Made by a program: the position numbers and the translations under genes. A DNA stretch of 64,000 nucleotides, from NCBI GenBank assembly GCA_030704615.1, contig CM060733.1, positions 45,510,001 through 45,574,000 of the forward strand, in the 5' to 3' direction. This stretch comes from Takakia lepidozioides. Taxonomy: Eukaryota; Streptophyta; Takakiopsida; Takakiales; Takakiaceae. The notes beneath the pieces were generated by a model that saw only the letters and a list, made by a program, of their open reading frames with translations, ran no database searches and was not told the DNA's origin. Shown here piece by piece: positions 45,571-58,320 of this stretch (position 1 is its first letter; each line of letters starts with the position of its first letter).

Positions 45571-47890
45571 GATTTCGACCAGAGAGGAGGCAGCCACTGC
45601 ACGGCACAGCGAACATAGCACACACCAACAATCGCAAGCGCCGCCCAGGTAGCCCATCCTACATTTTGACTCTTCCGCTGTACGCTCCATCATGTTCACC
45701 CTCGATCGGCTTCCGATGCAGCACCACCCTTCATCCACCACAAGCTGCATGCCATGCCATGACTTCACACTCTCAAGAACCCACTACCTCTTTCAGAATA
45801 TTAAATCCCAACAGACATCAATACATGTGGGAAAGACCTCATACCGCATGTACAAGCATCCCCAGCCATTGGAATGGCGTTGTGCGGCATAGTGAGGAGA
45901 CGATGCAGGGCGTCCGTGGCAGCGAGCACGCAAGAAGAAGCAAGTAGCACTGAAGACACAGGATCCCAGTGAGGATCAGAAGGACCCAACACGAGCCTCG
46001 CTCCCTCTCTCTTCCCAGTGTTCATCCAGAAAAATGGATGAACAATCCGCTCATGGATGTTCGTTGACCTTCCCGTTAAACATAAAGCACTTGCCGAGTG
46101 GTTGGGTGTTTGTGCCTTGCCTGTGCATAACCTGGGTGATACTTGGTTCAATCCTTCAACATGTGCCTTCAGACCATCCATTGGGCCCTCGATGGCCTGT
46201 GTTGAGCAGTAGGCTCAGTAAATTCACTCGACGTTAAAGAATCTTTATTTTTATTTTTATCTTTATCTTTGTTATTATCTGCTCCCCAAGAGTAGATTGG
46301 CTCGCTTGGGGCACTGCTTGACTTTCTTCTTTTCAACAAAAACTGGAAGAACACACAAAAAAAGCTAGCAGTGAGTAGATAATGAAAAGAAGCGCCTGGT
46401 CGAAAAGATTCGGAAGGTGGAAGGAAATCTTTCACATGCTTTATGCAAGGGAAGGTCCCACACAAGGGTGGTGCCCGAAAATTGAGGAATGCCCCACACC
46501 AGGGCCTGGAGTGGTGCAATCAAGTCGCCCCAGCTCTCCTCATAGAAATTACATATCCACAATCGTGGGTATCTGAACATGCTCTCCTGGTCTTTTTCCA
46601 TGTCCAAAGTACTATAATAGTGCTCTACTGCTCAATTGACTCATTGCACCAAATCTCTTGTTGTTGTGAGAATAAGATTCAGCAAAGCCTTCACCCTCCT
46701 CCGCCAAAGTTCTGCTCTAGGTTAGGTTGCCACAGTGAACAGAAAATGCTTGGATCCTATATCCCTTGTGCTGCAAGGCCATTTGCTGTGGGTGAGGACT
46801 CTTGAGCACCTTACAAAGTAACTATTGGTAGTTGAAAGTGCAAAACAACCGTGCATGCATTGACTGCCGTCTGGCTTTCTCTCCAGGCATTTGGGGGTCT
46901 GCGATCTGCTACATGTAAGTGTCTTTGAAGGCAACGATCAAAGGATCCGGTCACTTGCAGTTGCCGTCTCAAGGGCAACATTGCAAGAATCACAATTAAG
47001 TAAGAAAGATGGTGGAAGAAGCTGCAAACTGCAAATGAGTGAAGTGGCAGGGTGATGCTCCATTCTTAACATGCTCCCCTTCCCGCCATGGTGATAGAGC
47101 CACACAAATGGACTCCCTTCCCGCCACGGTGCAATTTCAAGGCAACGGAATGGGATTGTCCGCCGAAACGTGATTTGGAGATCGCGGCCGAATCCGTGAT
47201 GGAATTCAACCTTCCAATACATGATTCCTCAATCCATCTCGCTCTTCCGCTGAGGGTGGCATTGGGCGAACTACCCCCTGCTACAAACTTTTGATCGTAA
47301 TGCGATTTTGAGAGACAAATCGATGCAACCGGAAATTGTGCAGACGATGACCGTCGATGAGTGAAGTTCACTGTATATGGCCTAAGACAAGTGGCGCAGG
47401 TTCTGCCTTATAGTCGAGTTGGTCACACTTCAATGCATACATTTCATACACATTCAACCATATGCCCAAGATCACAACGTCCTGAATCGTGAAAATTGAA
47501 ATTCCACGCACGTCCTCCAATTCCTCACACACACACACGAACTGTAGAGACAGGTGGTTTTCCAGGATGTAGTTGTTTGAGTCGATTTTGGTCATTTCTC
47601 TCAATGTCTTGTTGAAAAGATTCTAGTTATGATGGGAAGCATCTTGATGGCTTTTAAATGGTTTGCTGTTGAGTATAACTTTCCATCATGTTCTGGAATC
47701 TACCAATTGGTATAAAATGTCAACTGTCTTCTCTGCCAAAGGATGTGTGACTGAACCTTTCAAATTGAGATTGCAGGAGGAGGGAATTGACGGTAGTGAA
47801 ATGGGAGTGGCAGAGCCAAATTGAGGAGTCTCTGCAAAGGAGAATCCGGCCCCCTGCAACGGCGTGCACAAACTACATTGAAGAGGCTCC
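45571..47890. other. No gene recognised
   Basis: Only scattered short frames are present. A run of TTTATTTTTATCTTTATC occurs near 46245. CCTTCCCGCCA-GGTG recurs at about 47079 and 47114. Nothing here is convincing as a gene. Confidence 0.3.
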
Positions 47891-47899
47891 CCAATAAAA

Positions 47900-50515
47900 A
47901 TGAGTTCCCCTCGCCCATGCGGAGGACTTCCAATTAATCACCCCTGTAGACAGAACACCCGAGATGACAGGTTGTGGGAAAGAGAAGTGGCACGTGCCCG
48001 AGCCCTTGGGCTTTCAAGGATGTCATGCCCATGTGAACGTTGTTTGGGCACTACAAGTAGATCTGAGATCGGTGTGCACACACATCTCCTTCACCACAAA
48101 AGACATGAAGCATTTCGGGTGTGGATTGGAGATGGACCTGCACACGAAGATGATGAGGAGTGGGCACAATTGGACAATGCACACCCCCGGGGGAGCCATA
48201 CAGACAGGCCAGACGAGGACTATGTCATGGGCGCAGGTGATGAACCAGGCATGGACGGTGGGGTAGACATTAATTGAATGTTGCAGGAAGCATTCCACAT
48301 CATGGACGATGCTGAAGAGGGGGACGACGCTGCGACAACTGGGAATGGTGATGACGCAGGAAATGAAGGCATTCACGTGGGGGAAGGCGTGGAAGGAGGT
48401 GGAGATGGAGATGAGAATTCAGCACACATGACACTAGAAGAAGCATGTGTGTCATTGTACGAGGGATGCAAGTCCACAAAGCTTGCTGCCACCATGCTGT
48501 TGATGAACCTATGCACAACCCACGGTGTCTTAGACCATTTTGTGGACGAGTTGTTCTCTTTGCTTCGGCTGAACTTGCTTCCACAACCAAATGAAATGCC
48601 AAAAAACTGTCACATGGCCAACAAAATGATTGGGAAGCTCGGCCTCAACTACATGAAAATACATGCATGCCCAAAAGGACATGTACTTTTCAGAAGAGAG
48701 TACAAGGACGCTATGGAGTGCCCCAAATGCGGTGCAACCCGATACCATGATGTGGGCAGGTTACAACAACCAGCCAAGTGTTGAGGCACTTTCCCATTAT
48801 CCCCCGTCTATTACGAATGTACAAATGCAAGACCATTAGTGAGCTCATGACTTGGCATTCCAGGAATGCCTCAAATGATGATTTGGGAAGGCATGTCCTT
48901 GGTTCCCTTGAATGGAAGCATATAGATGCAACTTGGCCCGATTTTGCCGAGGACCCACGCAATGTGCGATTGGCTGTATCTACGGATGGAGTAAACCCGT
49001 ACGGATCAAAGAGCTGCACATGGTCCACATGGCCCGTGCAGTTGGTGGCATACAACCTGCCACCATGGTTGACAACAAAGAATTTTTTTGTCATGTTGTC
49101 TCTCTTGATTCCAGGCAAGGAGCGGGTTGCAAGACGAAGGTCTACGAAGGGTGCCCCATTTGTGGGCCCTATGTGGATTCACGACACTCAAAGCCATTGG
49201 GGAAGACAATATACATGGGGCATCAACGTTACCTTGCAAGAAACCACCCCTACCGACGAGCAGGAAGGTACTTCAATGGATGTGTTGAAAAGAGAATGAC
49301 ACCAAATGCTGTGACACCGGAGGAGACATTGCAATTTGCAAAGGAGAAAGAGGCGTTCATGGAGATTGGAGGGAGAGAAGGAAGTAGTGCGGATCCAGCC
49401 ATGGAGCATGGGGTGAAGCGCCGGACAATCCTTTGGGATTTGCCATATTGGAAGGTGCATGAATTCCCCCCCCCATTCACTCACTTTCTTTCACATTGTG
49501 CTTCCTGGAATTACCTTTACTATCAGGAGTCCTTCCACCAACTCCTAAGTCAGTGTAACTACTATGTAGTAGATGTTGAAGTCATATACCTCACTGTGGA
49601 GAGGATCGTGCAGTTGTTGAAAACAGAACGTAGTAACATGGACAACTTCTGCCACATATTCTACTATTTTTGCCCATAGAACTTGGTCTCATGGGAGGAC
49701 ATCTGGCATTTCAGAATCTCTTGCAGCGGTACCTCCTGGACCCCATGCATTGTGAGAAGAACTTCTGCGAGAACATTCTGAAGACGATCTTTGGGGAGAA
49801 GGATACGATAAACGTACGAAATGACATGGAGATTGAAGGGATACGGTCACATCTGTGACTAAGGCCTGATCCAAATAGACCTCGCAAAGTGCTCATGCCA
49901 GCAACATCATATGTCCTGACCAAATCAGAGCAAGAGCATTTCTTGAAGACATTGGGAGCCATGAAAGTGCCAACCGGATTCTCGGGTGCTTTCCAAAAGC
50001 ATCCATGAAAGAAATGGTCGGGGATGAAGTCACATGATCTACACGTGATGATGCAGCAGATTTTGCCAGTGTGCATTCGGGGTCCGATGGCGCCGGGTCC
50101 TCGAACAGCCATAATGCGTGTAAGTCGAGTGTTTAGGAAGATTTGTGCGAAGGTGTGGGATCCGAGCGACATTACATCGTTGCTTGAGGATGTGGCTATG
50201 ACCCTTTGTTTGCTGGAGAAAGAATTCCCTCCATCATTCTTTGACGTCATGACGCACTTGCTAGTGCATCTTGTAGAGGAGCTGCATGTGTGTGGGCCCG
50301 TAGCCAACCGTTGGATGTACCCCATGGAGAGGTACATGAAGGATCTGAAGGGGTATGTATGCAACATGGCACGGCCAGAGGGGAGTATGGCGGAGGGCTA
50401 CATCCGCGACGAAGCCTTGGGCTTCATGACAGAGTATATGTCTTCATTTGATGCAACACAACGATGGGTGTGGGACGAGAACGAGGAAGAAGGAGTTGTA
50501 GGCGAGGTCCTATAA
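47900..50515 (+). pseudogene. En/Spm (CACTA) transposase remnant
   Basis: The order is that of plant TNP2-type transposases. A transposase-associated zinc region comes first (WEREVARARALGLSRMSCPC...HLLHHKR). Then come ACPKGHVLFRREYKDAMECP with KCGATRYHD, and LAVSTDGVNPYGSKSCTWST. Next are LLQRYLLDPMHCEKNFCENI, HDLHVMMQQILPV, and VHLVEELHVCGPVANRWMYP with MERYMKDLKGYV. Frames change at about 48280, 48790, 48970, 49680 and 49860, some of which could be introns. Stop codons follow SHL (49858) and close to the end. Element termini were not identified with confidence. Confidence 0.8.
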
Positions 50516-50811
50516 GGTGGTGGAACAAAGCGTGCCATGAGCCCGCGCCTTCGGGATGTGGCACATGATTATGTGCTGAACAACACAACAACCATGACAC
50601 CATGGAGACAGTGGGTGTAAACTTACATCCCTCCTGTGCTATTCTTAATGGTCTTTGTATGCTGGAATTACATATATACTGTCACAAGTCATTCCGGCCA
50701 CTATGGGAGTGGGATCGTGTACTAACAGGGTGCTTCAGACGACTATAGAGGGTGTTTCGTAGTTGGTGTTGTTGCTTGCAAGTGATTATGAAGTAGGCTG
50801 CATCACTACAG

Positions 50812-51490
50812 TTCGCGTTGGGGGGGGGTGAATCAGCCTGAGCCGGTTCAGAAACCAGTAGAGGGACGGGCTGCTTCTTCTTCGACTTTGCTGGAGAAGG
50901 GCCCGACCCCTGCTGGCGATTCTCCATGACCGAAGAACGCGAGTCGATCTCTGGGGCTTTAAACTTGCCCTTCGAAGCCGCGTCTTTGAAACGCACAGGG
51001 CTAGGCCCTGCAGGAATACCCGCGCTCGGGGATCGGATGGGTGTACGTGCTGCAGCTAGCTCCTCGGACTCTTTCTGCGGCTCTTCGGATTCCTGTGATC
51101 CCTCCAACACGTCCACCTTTCCTGTTAGGCATGCAAACATGTTCTGCATTCAAGTCTCCTAGCATTCAGTCTAGGAATTACAGAAGCAAAATGGGGGGTT
51201 CGGTGCTCGATCAGCTGCGCGCAGCCCGATCACATGGAGCTCTCACTGGTGGCTGGGTTGCCTGAGTGGCCTGCTGCTCGGAGATGGCAATCTCTTCGTG
51301 TAGACGCATCTGCTTCCTCCCCTTCGGCATTGGCCTACGTCCGAAGTATAATTTTCGGAGCTTGCGACGAGGTCTCCTGTCTGGTGCACGAACTCCCCCC
51401 CTCTCAGGTTCGAGCATAAGAAGAACAGAGACAGGGAAAAGGGGCAAAGAGTGCAGATGGAAAGGGCGCGAGAGGGGTGACTGAGGAGAC
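50812..51490 (-). pseudogene. Gene B 5' exons, copy 3 (truncated)
   Basis: The first exon is open here because the G run has seven bases: MLEPERGGVRAPDRRPRR, KLRKLYFGRRPMPKGRKQ and EEIAISEQQATQATQPP. After the intron, NMFACLTGKVDVLEGSQE leads to an acidic, Ser/Pro-rich segment ending KSKKKQPVPLL, and homology stops at 50812. This copy is the best guide to the N-terminus of the gene B protein: basic first, then acidic and disordered. Confidence 0.6.
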
Positions 51491-51759
51491 ACGACAAAAG
51501 TAGATGAAACGGTGGTGATGCACCACTTGGGTTCGAAAGGGTTCGACGAAAGTGTCTCCTCGTGGATTTTGCGTCATTACAAAATTCGAATCGTTCAGGG
51601 TACGCCTGCCGTCCGAAAAACACACATCATTATCCAACGGTCAGGCCGCGCCGCCTCATGCCACTTCTGTCAGATAGAGTGCCGACATGTGCCGCAATTC
51701 CGTTGCTCTACGTGTTCACATTTCAAGGCATTTCCGTCCCAGCGTCTGATGAGTTGGAG

Positions 51760-53330
51760 TGAAAATGCGAATACGGCGCCGCATTTCCGTTAAGTACCAT
51801 CACGAAGCTACACATCCGTACTTGTTGGAAGAAAATGCGGCACCGCATTTCCATTCCACCTTCACATACCTTAGTTGTTGAACGGAAATACGGTGCTGCA
51901 TTTCCGTCCCACACCTCCATGTATGAGATACAAAAGTGAAATGCGGCGCCGCATTTCCGTTCTGGAATGTCGAAAGGTGTGATTCGGACGGAAATGAGGC
52001 ACAACATTTCAGTTCCCGTGGTTCATGATTTTCAATGTGAACGAAAATGCGGTACCGCATTTCCGTTCCCCCTTCACATACCTTAGTTGATGAACGGAAA
52101 TGCCATGCCACATTTCCGTTCGGGAAAGTATAGAGGTCTCACCTGAACAGAAATGCGGTGCCGCATTTCCGGTCTGGAAAGTTTGAAGGTCTCACATGGA
52201 TGGAAATGCGGCACCACATTTCCGTCCCACAACTCCAGGCCTCATATACAAAATGGAAATGCGGCGCCGCATTTCCGATCTAGAATGTCGGAAGGTGCGA
52301 CTCGGACGGAAATGCGGTGCCGCATTTCTGTTCCCGTTGTTCACGATTTTCAGTCAGAACGGAAATGCGGTACCGCATTTCCGTTCTGTAGAGTATTAAG
52401 GTCTGACCCTGGCGGAAATGTTGTGCCGCATTTTCGTTCCACATCTCCATGCCTCACATACAAAACGGAAATGCGGCGCCGCATTTCCGTTTTGGAATGT
52501 CGGAAGGTGCGACTCCGACGGAAATGCGGTACCGCATTTCAGTTCCGATGTTTCACGATTTTTCATCAGAACGGAAATGCGGTGCCGCATTTGCGTTCTG
52601 GAATGTTGGGAGGTTTGACTCGGATGGAAATGTGCTGCCGCATTTCAGTTCCGATGGTTCACGATTTACAGTCAGAACGGAAATGCGGTACCGCATTTCC
52701 GTTCTGGATAGTATTAATGTCTCAAGCGGTCGGAATTGCACTCGGCTCCATGCCTCAGATACAAAATGGAAATGCGGCGCCGCATTTCCGTTCTGGAATG
52801 TCGGAAAGTGCGACTTAGACAGAAATGCGGTGCCGCATTTCTGTTTCCGTTGTTCATAATTCTCAATCAGAACGGAAATGCGGTACCGCATTTCCGTTCC
52901 ACCTTCACATACCGTGCTTGTTGGATGGAAATGCGTTACCGCATTTCCGTTCTGGAGAGTATGAATGTCTTGTGAGGACGGAAATGTGCTGCAGCATTTC
53001 TATCCCTCAGCTCCATGCATCAGATACAAAATGGAAATGCGGCGCCGCATTTCCGTTCTGGAATGTCGGAAAAGTGCGACTGGGACGGAAATGCGGTGCC
53101 GCATTTCTGTTCCCGTTGTTCATAATTCTCAATCAGAACGGAAATGCAGTACCGCATTTCCGTTCCACCTTCACATACCGTGCTTGCTGGATGGAAATGC
53201 GTTACCGCATTTCCGTTCTGGAGAGTATTAAGGTTTCCCCGGACGGAAACTCGGTGCCGCATTTCCGTCGCTCTGGTGCATGACCAAGATGCAATACGGA
53301 AATGCGGCGCCGTATTTCCGTCCACCAGCA
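51760..53330. repeat. Central palindrome array, copy 3
   Basis: This array is homologous in reverse to 13905-15540: the same GGAAATGCGG half-sites, centres alternating CG, TA, TG and CA, and the same ordered spacers (TTCACATACCGTGCTTG, CTCAGCTCCATGC). Differences from arm 1 include missing or added units, as expected from slippage. Confidence 0.9.
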
Positions 53331-53736
53331 ATCGAAAGAATCACTCGGGACGGGAAATCTGGAACCTGAATGGGTTGTGTTGTTCCGAAACAACACAATT
53401 GCAGCCAGTCTTGATGAGCACAACTTGGTTGTCTGACCGTTTTAACTAACAGTGCTGGCACTTTTCAGTGCAAACGTTCCTGTCTGCACCGAGAATACTG
53501 CTGGATCCACCCTCAGGAGAAACTGTCAGGAGATGTTATTTCGTCGCCGAATCGGCCATCATTGTCATACTTACTGGCTATGGAATCAAACCTCCCACCT
53601 TCATGCATGTAGCTTGAAACAATACTTTCCACTTCAATGTGCGACTTCCAATCGTCGATGGACTCCGCATGGTGCCTGTGAGCCTTCGTCTGTCGCTATA
53701 CTGAACCTCGCACTTGCCAACTTCGTGCGGTCTTCG

Positions 53737-56700
53737 ATGGCTCCGAATTCCTACGCTATAGGTTGCTGTCCTCCGCAGCTTGGGAGAGCCTGGATCCCAA
53801 ACGAGGGAGGACTTTGCAGAGTGACTGAAACTTACCTTTGTTCCAAATTCAAGCTCAAACCGGGCACAGTTTATTTGGAAGAAGAAAGGAAGGATGTTCC
53901 TGGACAGGTTGACAAGACCATTGTCGTGCTAGGTAACGACAGAGGTTGCGGAATCGAATGGCACGTACCCCCATCAGACACCATCCTGTACCGAGCTGTG
54001 GGAATGCCCATTCCATTTCCGAATCAGTCGCTGCCCACACCATCCACAAAGGAGTCCGGAAACCGACAGGCGGCCACTACCAACAAAGAGGTATGCAACG
54101 ATAATCAGTACCGACCTGGACCGTCAAGACCCTCCATAGCTTCTCGTGTGGACGTATTCGACATTTCCGACGAGGAAGATGATTGCATTGAGGTACCCAT
54201 GTCCTCCACACGGTCGTTCAAATCCGGCATGGACGTCTCTGTAGGTGCTACGCATGTGCCCTCGAGCATAACTCCAACCCGGTCCATTGTGCAGCTCCTA
54301 CGACAACATCACCTCGATGGTTCTCGCTCCGAGCTGGCTGCTCTCGACTATGCCAAATTCCCAGTCAGAAAGGTAACGTTTCTGCCTCCCGAAGTCGATG
54401 GCAATGTCATCTTCGAGTTTCCACCTGTTTCTTCGTCAAACAAAGCCTCCGGGATGTTAACAGACATGGATCAAAAGCATGACGGACACCCCTGGTGTGT
54501 GACGAAGACCAGTAGCACGAAAATTGCTGATGGTGTTCGTGTACGATATGTCCTCTGTGCGGGAAAGTTGAGGTGCCTCAATCCCACCTGCTTCCACTTT
54601 CTCTCCAAAGGAGGGCGGAGAAACGAGACGGATTGGACTGGCACAACGCATCATCCATTCATTGTCTCCAGCCAAGCTCCTGCGGGTTTTTTCAAGTGTG
54701 CACATTGCAAAGAACCACCGACGTGCATGTCCATGTGCAGAGCCAAGCAATATTACGTAATCCATTTGCTCCCGGACTTGACTAGAGCTTGCATACACGT
54801 TGGGGTCCACTGCCACCCCTTGGCGAGAGGCAACATGCGTGAGGCTGTGCAGGAAGCACACGACATCATAAAAGAGGAGGTGAAATTGAGCCCCGGAGCC
54901 AGACCAAAGCAGATTCAGCTGAAGGCAGCCCACAAGATTGCTCTTGGCAAAATCATGTCTGAAGATGGTTCCGACCGAGAGCCCTTGACCGAAGACGAGA
55001 TGCGTGACCTCTTGGAGTCCGTCTCGCACGTTTGTAGTCCGAATGTGCGGAATCACATCGTATCTTGCAAGCAGGAGTTCGGCAGGGGGTCGGACATGTA
55101 CTCAATCCTGGAGGTGAAACGAATGACTGGATATGACTACATCCAAGGTAGCAGGTTTCCAGGGCAAGGCAGCGAATCCGATCGTTGTTACATTTTCAAA
55201 ATGTCGACGTGTGGGCCTGGGAGTGGAGTCGACTTGGTCACTCGCATGACAACTGGAAACTTGTCGAATGCTTGGGTGATATTTGATCACATCAAGCGAA
55301 TTACAAACCATCAGTGGGTGACTATGGGTGCGCATGTTTATGACTATCACTCCAAGAGGCTCATGACGATTGCAATCTGCGAGATGAAAGGGGAGGACAC
55401 ACAGTCCGAGATGCATCTGTGGGAGGGCATAAACGAGCAGATGGCAAGGGCGGGATTGCCAGAGCCCAATTTTAGGGGATTCATGGCAGACAACGCTCAG
55501 GCCAACTGGGCAGCGGTGCGGCGTATGTACAGTGAGGACCCCAATGTTCCAATGGAGGGGAAAGAGAGATCCTGTGGATTCCATTGGATGCAGAGTCTAT
55601 CCCACTACACTACCAAATTTGTTGCTAGCTCATTCCAGGCTGAACACCGTGTCCTTTGTACGGCGTGGAAGGATGCACCCACATTTGATGACGCGGAGGT
55701 TAAGTTTGCTATCATCGAGGCTTGGTGGAACACGTCAGGTGCAGTGGAGACAACCAATCTGGGAGCATTGCACAGCTGGTTGGGGTGGTGGCATTTTCGG
55801 TATCGACAGTTCAGACAGTACATGCGGGAGGTAGGCTGCTGTCATTTTCGTTCATTTGTCTTTCTGTTACGGACATTTCGATTGGTCCCTCACCATTGTT
55901 TGTGTCCTTCTAGGAGTGGTGCTTGGATTCCGACATGGACATGCCGAACACGAATATGGCAGAATCGGTCCACTCCTCCTGGCGAGCGTCTTCTGCCGCA
56001 CATCTGGTGGACGTAATGACGGCCACAACGGAGGACATCGACAGAGCAATCATGCAGCAAGCCACGTACTACAAGTTCCTGAGCGGCAAACAATGGGGCT
56101 TTGGGCCGGACAGGGATGAATTGTTGGTACGAACAGCTTCGAGGTCCAAGAATCCAGTGAAATGGGCGACAGCATTGCGAGAGAAGATCAAAGGGACGCC
56201 TCTGCACCGTAGAGGTGAACACCTAGAGGGGGACGTCCAAACTCGCCCTGTCAGGCGGAGGATTGAAGAGGAACCCGGGTGTGAAGAGGATTCCTGGAGA
56301 TCCGATAGGAACATTCGGACAGCACCTCGAGGTCCCGTAATGTTGCCGCACAATGTATCTTCCAGCAGTGGAAGCCCAAGAAATTCCAGATCGCCGTCGC
56401 CTTCAACCGGGGATTTCGTGCGAGAAATTCCCACCGCTCCCTTGCCCCAGATTCCGCCCGCTGTTATGCAGTATGGCCAAGCCATTGTGGAGACGACTGT
56501 GTCTGCATCACAGTGGAGAATTGCTCGCACAAAGCCGTCGTTTCGAGGAAGGTGTTCCGCAATTCATGTGGATACACGGCAACGTTGTTTAGAGATGATA
56601 AGGAGGAATCCAGATGGGGCTGTCCCTGCTCCTACTTTTACAGGAAGATTTGTCCATGCAAAGTTTGCGGAGGCGACAACCACCCAGTTCTGGTTCTGCA

Positions 56701-57344
56701 GGCACGACATTATGACTTGCGTGTATGGAAAGCCCAAGTACGGCATACAAACAATGCCAGAGGCTCCCCCGGTGTGGCCGGTGGAACCAGGCTGCGATCT
56801 GAGTCAGGTTGAGGCCGACGCCCTTACCGCCGCAGGATTTCGGATGGTGCAGCGCACTGACGTGCCCAGACATCCATTTCCGCTTCCACAGCCTCCACCA
56901 CCGACCCCTGTGAGAGCAAGAACAATGGGACACGACAGCTCTAAGCATCCTACACACCGTTGGGGGAAACCGAAGAGGCGGCGACCTCCCTCAAAAGTGA
57001 ACGAGACAAGGATGGGGAATGCACTTCGGATGAACTGTACAATCCAGAGCTCGACAGAAGTGCCCCCACCAGGATTCGGGCGTGTGTATCAGATGGCCAC
57101 GGCGGGCTCAGCTGTTCGCAATGAGGTGTACACCATCACCATTTCAGAATTACCCACCTGCAATTGCACCGACTTCCAGATCATGGCGAACAAGGGGGCA
57201 TCATACTGCCCTTGCAAGCATTTGTACTACGTGTACCTAAAGAGACTCCGTTGTAATTCCACAACTCATCACTTCATACATGCACCAGGGTTGAGCCCCC
57301 ATGAGGTTCACACTCTTCTGAATATGGATCCAGGGGACCAGTGA
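53737..57344 (+). CDS. MULE-like transposase, open copy
   Basis: This is the only copy without a visible lesion: exon 1 53737-55830, intron 55831-55913, exon 2 55914-57344, 1174 residues. The start MAPNSYAIGCCPP is chosen because copy 1 begins at the aligned Met. The N-terminal half has an acidic stretch (DISDEEDD) and a Cys/His region (DGHPWCVTKT, CAGKLRCLNPTCFHF, CAHCKEPPTCMSMC) that may bind zinc. The MULE core includes FDHIKRITNHQWVTMGAHVY, FMADNAQANWAAVRRMYSED and CGFHWMQSL, and after the intron NTNMAESVHSSWR, where the last acidic residue is expected. The C-terminus is a SWIM finger (CNCTDF...CPCKH). It could act on its own element and on broken copies. The reading across the intron is inferred, not observed. 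Confidence 0.85.
55831..55913 (+). other. Conserved transposase intron, copy 3
   Basis: The donor is CGGGAG^GTAGGC and the acceptor is CTTCTAG^GAGTGG, 83 bp, phase 0. Splicing joins YMRE to EWCLDSDMDMPNTN. Confidence 0.85.
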
Positions 57345-57595
57345 GCTTGGCTTGCGGTCCCAATACAATGGTACGCCCATCCTTTTCGGATAGTAGAACT
57401 GTACTGCTGCCAGTACCTCAGACTCTGGCCACAGAAAGGTCCGACATATGTCTTGCCTACCAGTAACCTGTTTTGCTCGAAGTAAGATATTACTATATCG
57501 TTCACTTGTTTCCACGTGCATGTATTTTTGTATGTTGGAGGGTTCATGTTTTTCTGCTTTCCGAAAACTTGCTTTCCTCATTCGACCTCTGACAA

Positions 57596-57617
57596 GGAAA
57601 TGCGGCGCCGCATTTCC
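57596..57617. repeat. Single symmetric palindrome 3' of transposase
   Basis: GGAAATGCGG, CG, CCGCATTTCC, about 250 bases after the transposase stop. It is the isolated counterpart of 9613-9634. Confidence 0.75.
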
Positions 57618-58084
57618 AAGTATCGTCGTAGGTACTGGTAGAGGCAGCCTTCGCTAACACCAAACCGCTCCGAAATTTCGCACGTGCGAACCCTAATGCG
57701 GCACCTTATTTCCCAGTTCAGTTGCAAACCTTTCCCGCCGAATACCCGAAGAAGACAGAATTGTGAAGTGCTGCAGACTGTATTGGTGCAGACTCCATTG
57801 GTTCAATCGCGGCAAAAGGGTCAGCTTCATTCCAATGTTAAGGCATGTAAAACCGCGGAATACTCTATACAGGCCAGTATGCGACGTCCTTTTGCAGTGG
57901 TATACTGGATTTCCCGTTGCACGGTCACTTATTTCCATGAGCGGATCTATAAAACCATGAGCGGACTTGTTACTGACGACATATCTTCGCCGCATTACAT
58001 GATCTGGAACGTCCAAAAATGGCAAGGTCAAATTAAAAACTATTATTTTAATACTTGTTTAATCTGCCGCATTTCCAAATTTGG

Positions 58085-58180
58085 AGGAGTCCGCTCATGA
58101 AATCCGCGTATCTTAGACTTCGGCTCACCGCTCATGCGGCTCATGCGGCTCATGGCTCATGGCTCATGGTTTCTGCTCAT
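58085..58180. repeat. Subterminal GCTCATG repeats, copy 3 end
   Basis: CCGCTCATG and GGCTCATG units are clustered just inside the terminal repeat, mirroring 9047-9145. Confidence 0.75.
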
Positions 58181-58195
58181 GAAATAGTAAACCTC
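58175..58195. repeat. Terminal inverted repeat, copy 3
   Basis: GCTCATGAAATAG then TAAACCTC; exact reverse complement of 9034-9054. Confidence 0.8.
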
Positions 58196-58204
58196 AAAAA
58201 ATAT
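58196..58204. other. Target-site duplication half (AAAAAATAT)
   Basis: Nine bases directly outside the copy 3 terminus, reverse complement of 26204-26212. Confidence 0.8.
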
Positions 58205-58320
58205 CGTCAAGGCCCAATTTTTCTTTGGCCAAGTTGTTCCAAGCCAAATTAAACCATGAACGAAGTTGGGAATCTTTCTGCAACATGACTTTTGCATCAT
58301 GTAGGTCAGCGTAGCTACGG
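58205..58320 (-). pseudogene. 5' fragment of the ORF interrupted by the MULE
   Basis: On the minus strand, towards the element, the frame is open: DLHDAKVMLQKDSQLRSWFN, then LAWNNLAKEKLGLDD. It is in phase with 26206-26445 when the element and one duplication copy are removed. Upstream it meets the subterminal repeats of the next element. The family is not recognised. Confidence 0.5.

Larger units (their letters stand above)
50812..58195 (+). mobile_element. MULE-like element copy 3 (long inverted repeat arm 2)
   Basis: This is the reverse-complement twin of 9034-16445. On the plus strand, 51760-53330 is the palindrome array, 53737-57344 the transposase and 58175-58195 the terminal repeat. 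Gene B is cut off at 50812, after its second exon. The right flank AAAAAATAT matches the flank of the outer right end at 26204 in reverse complement. Confidence 0.9.

Noticed and set aside
50806-50813. CACTACAG as a CACTA terminus
   Set aside because: Its orientation would place the element inside the MULE arm, and no matching inverted end was found on the other side of the transposase remnant.
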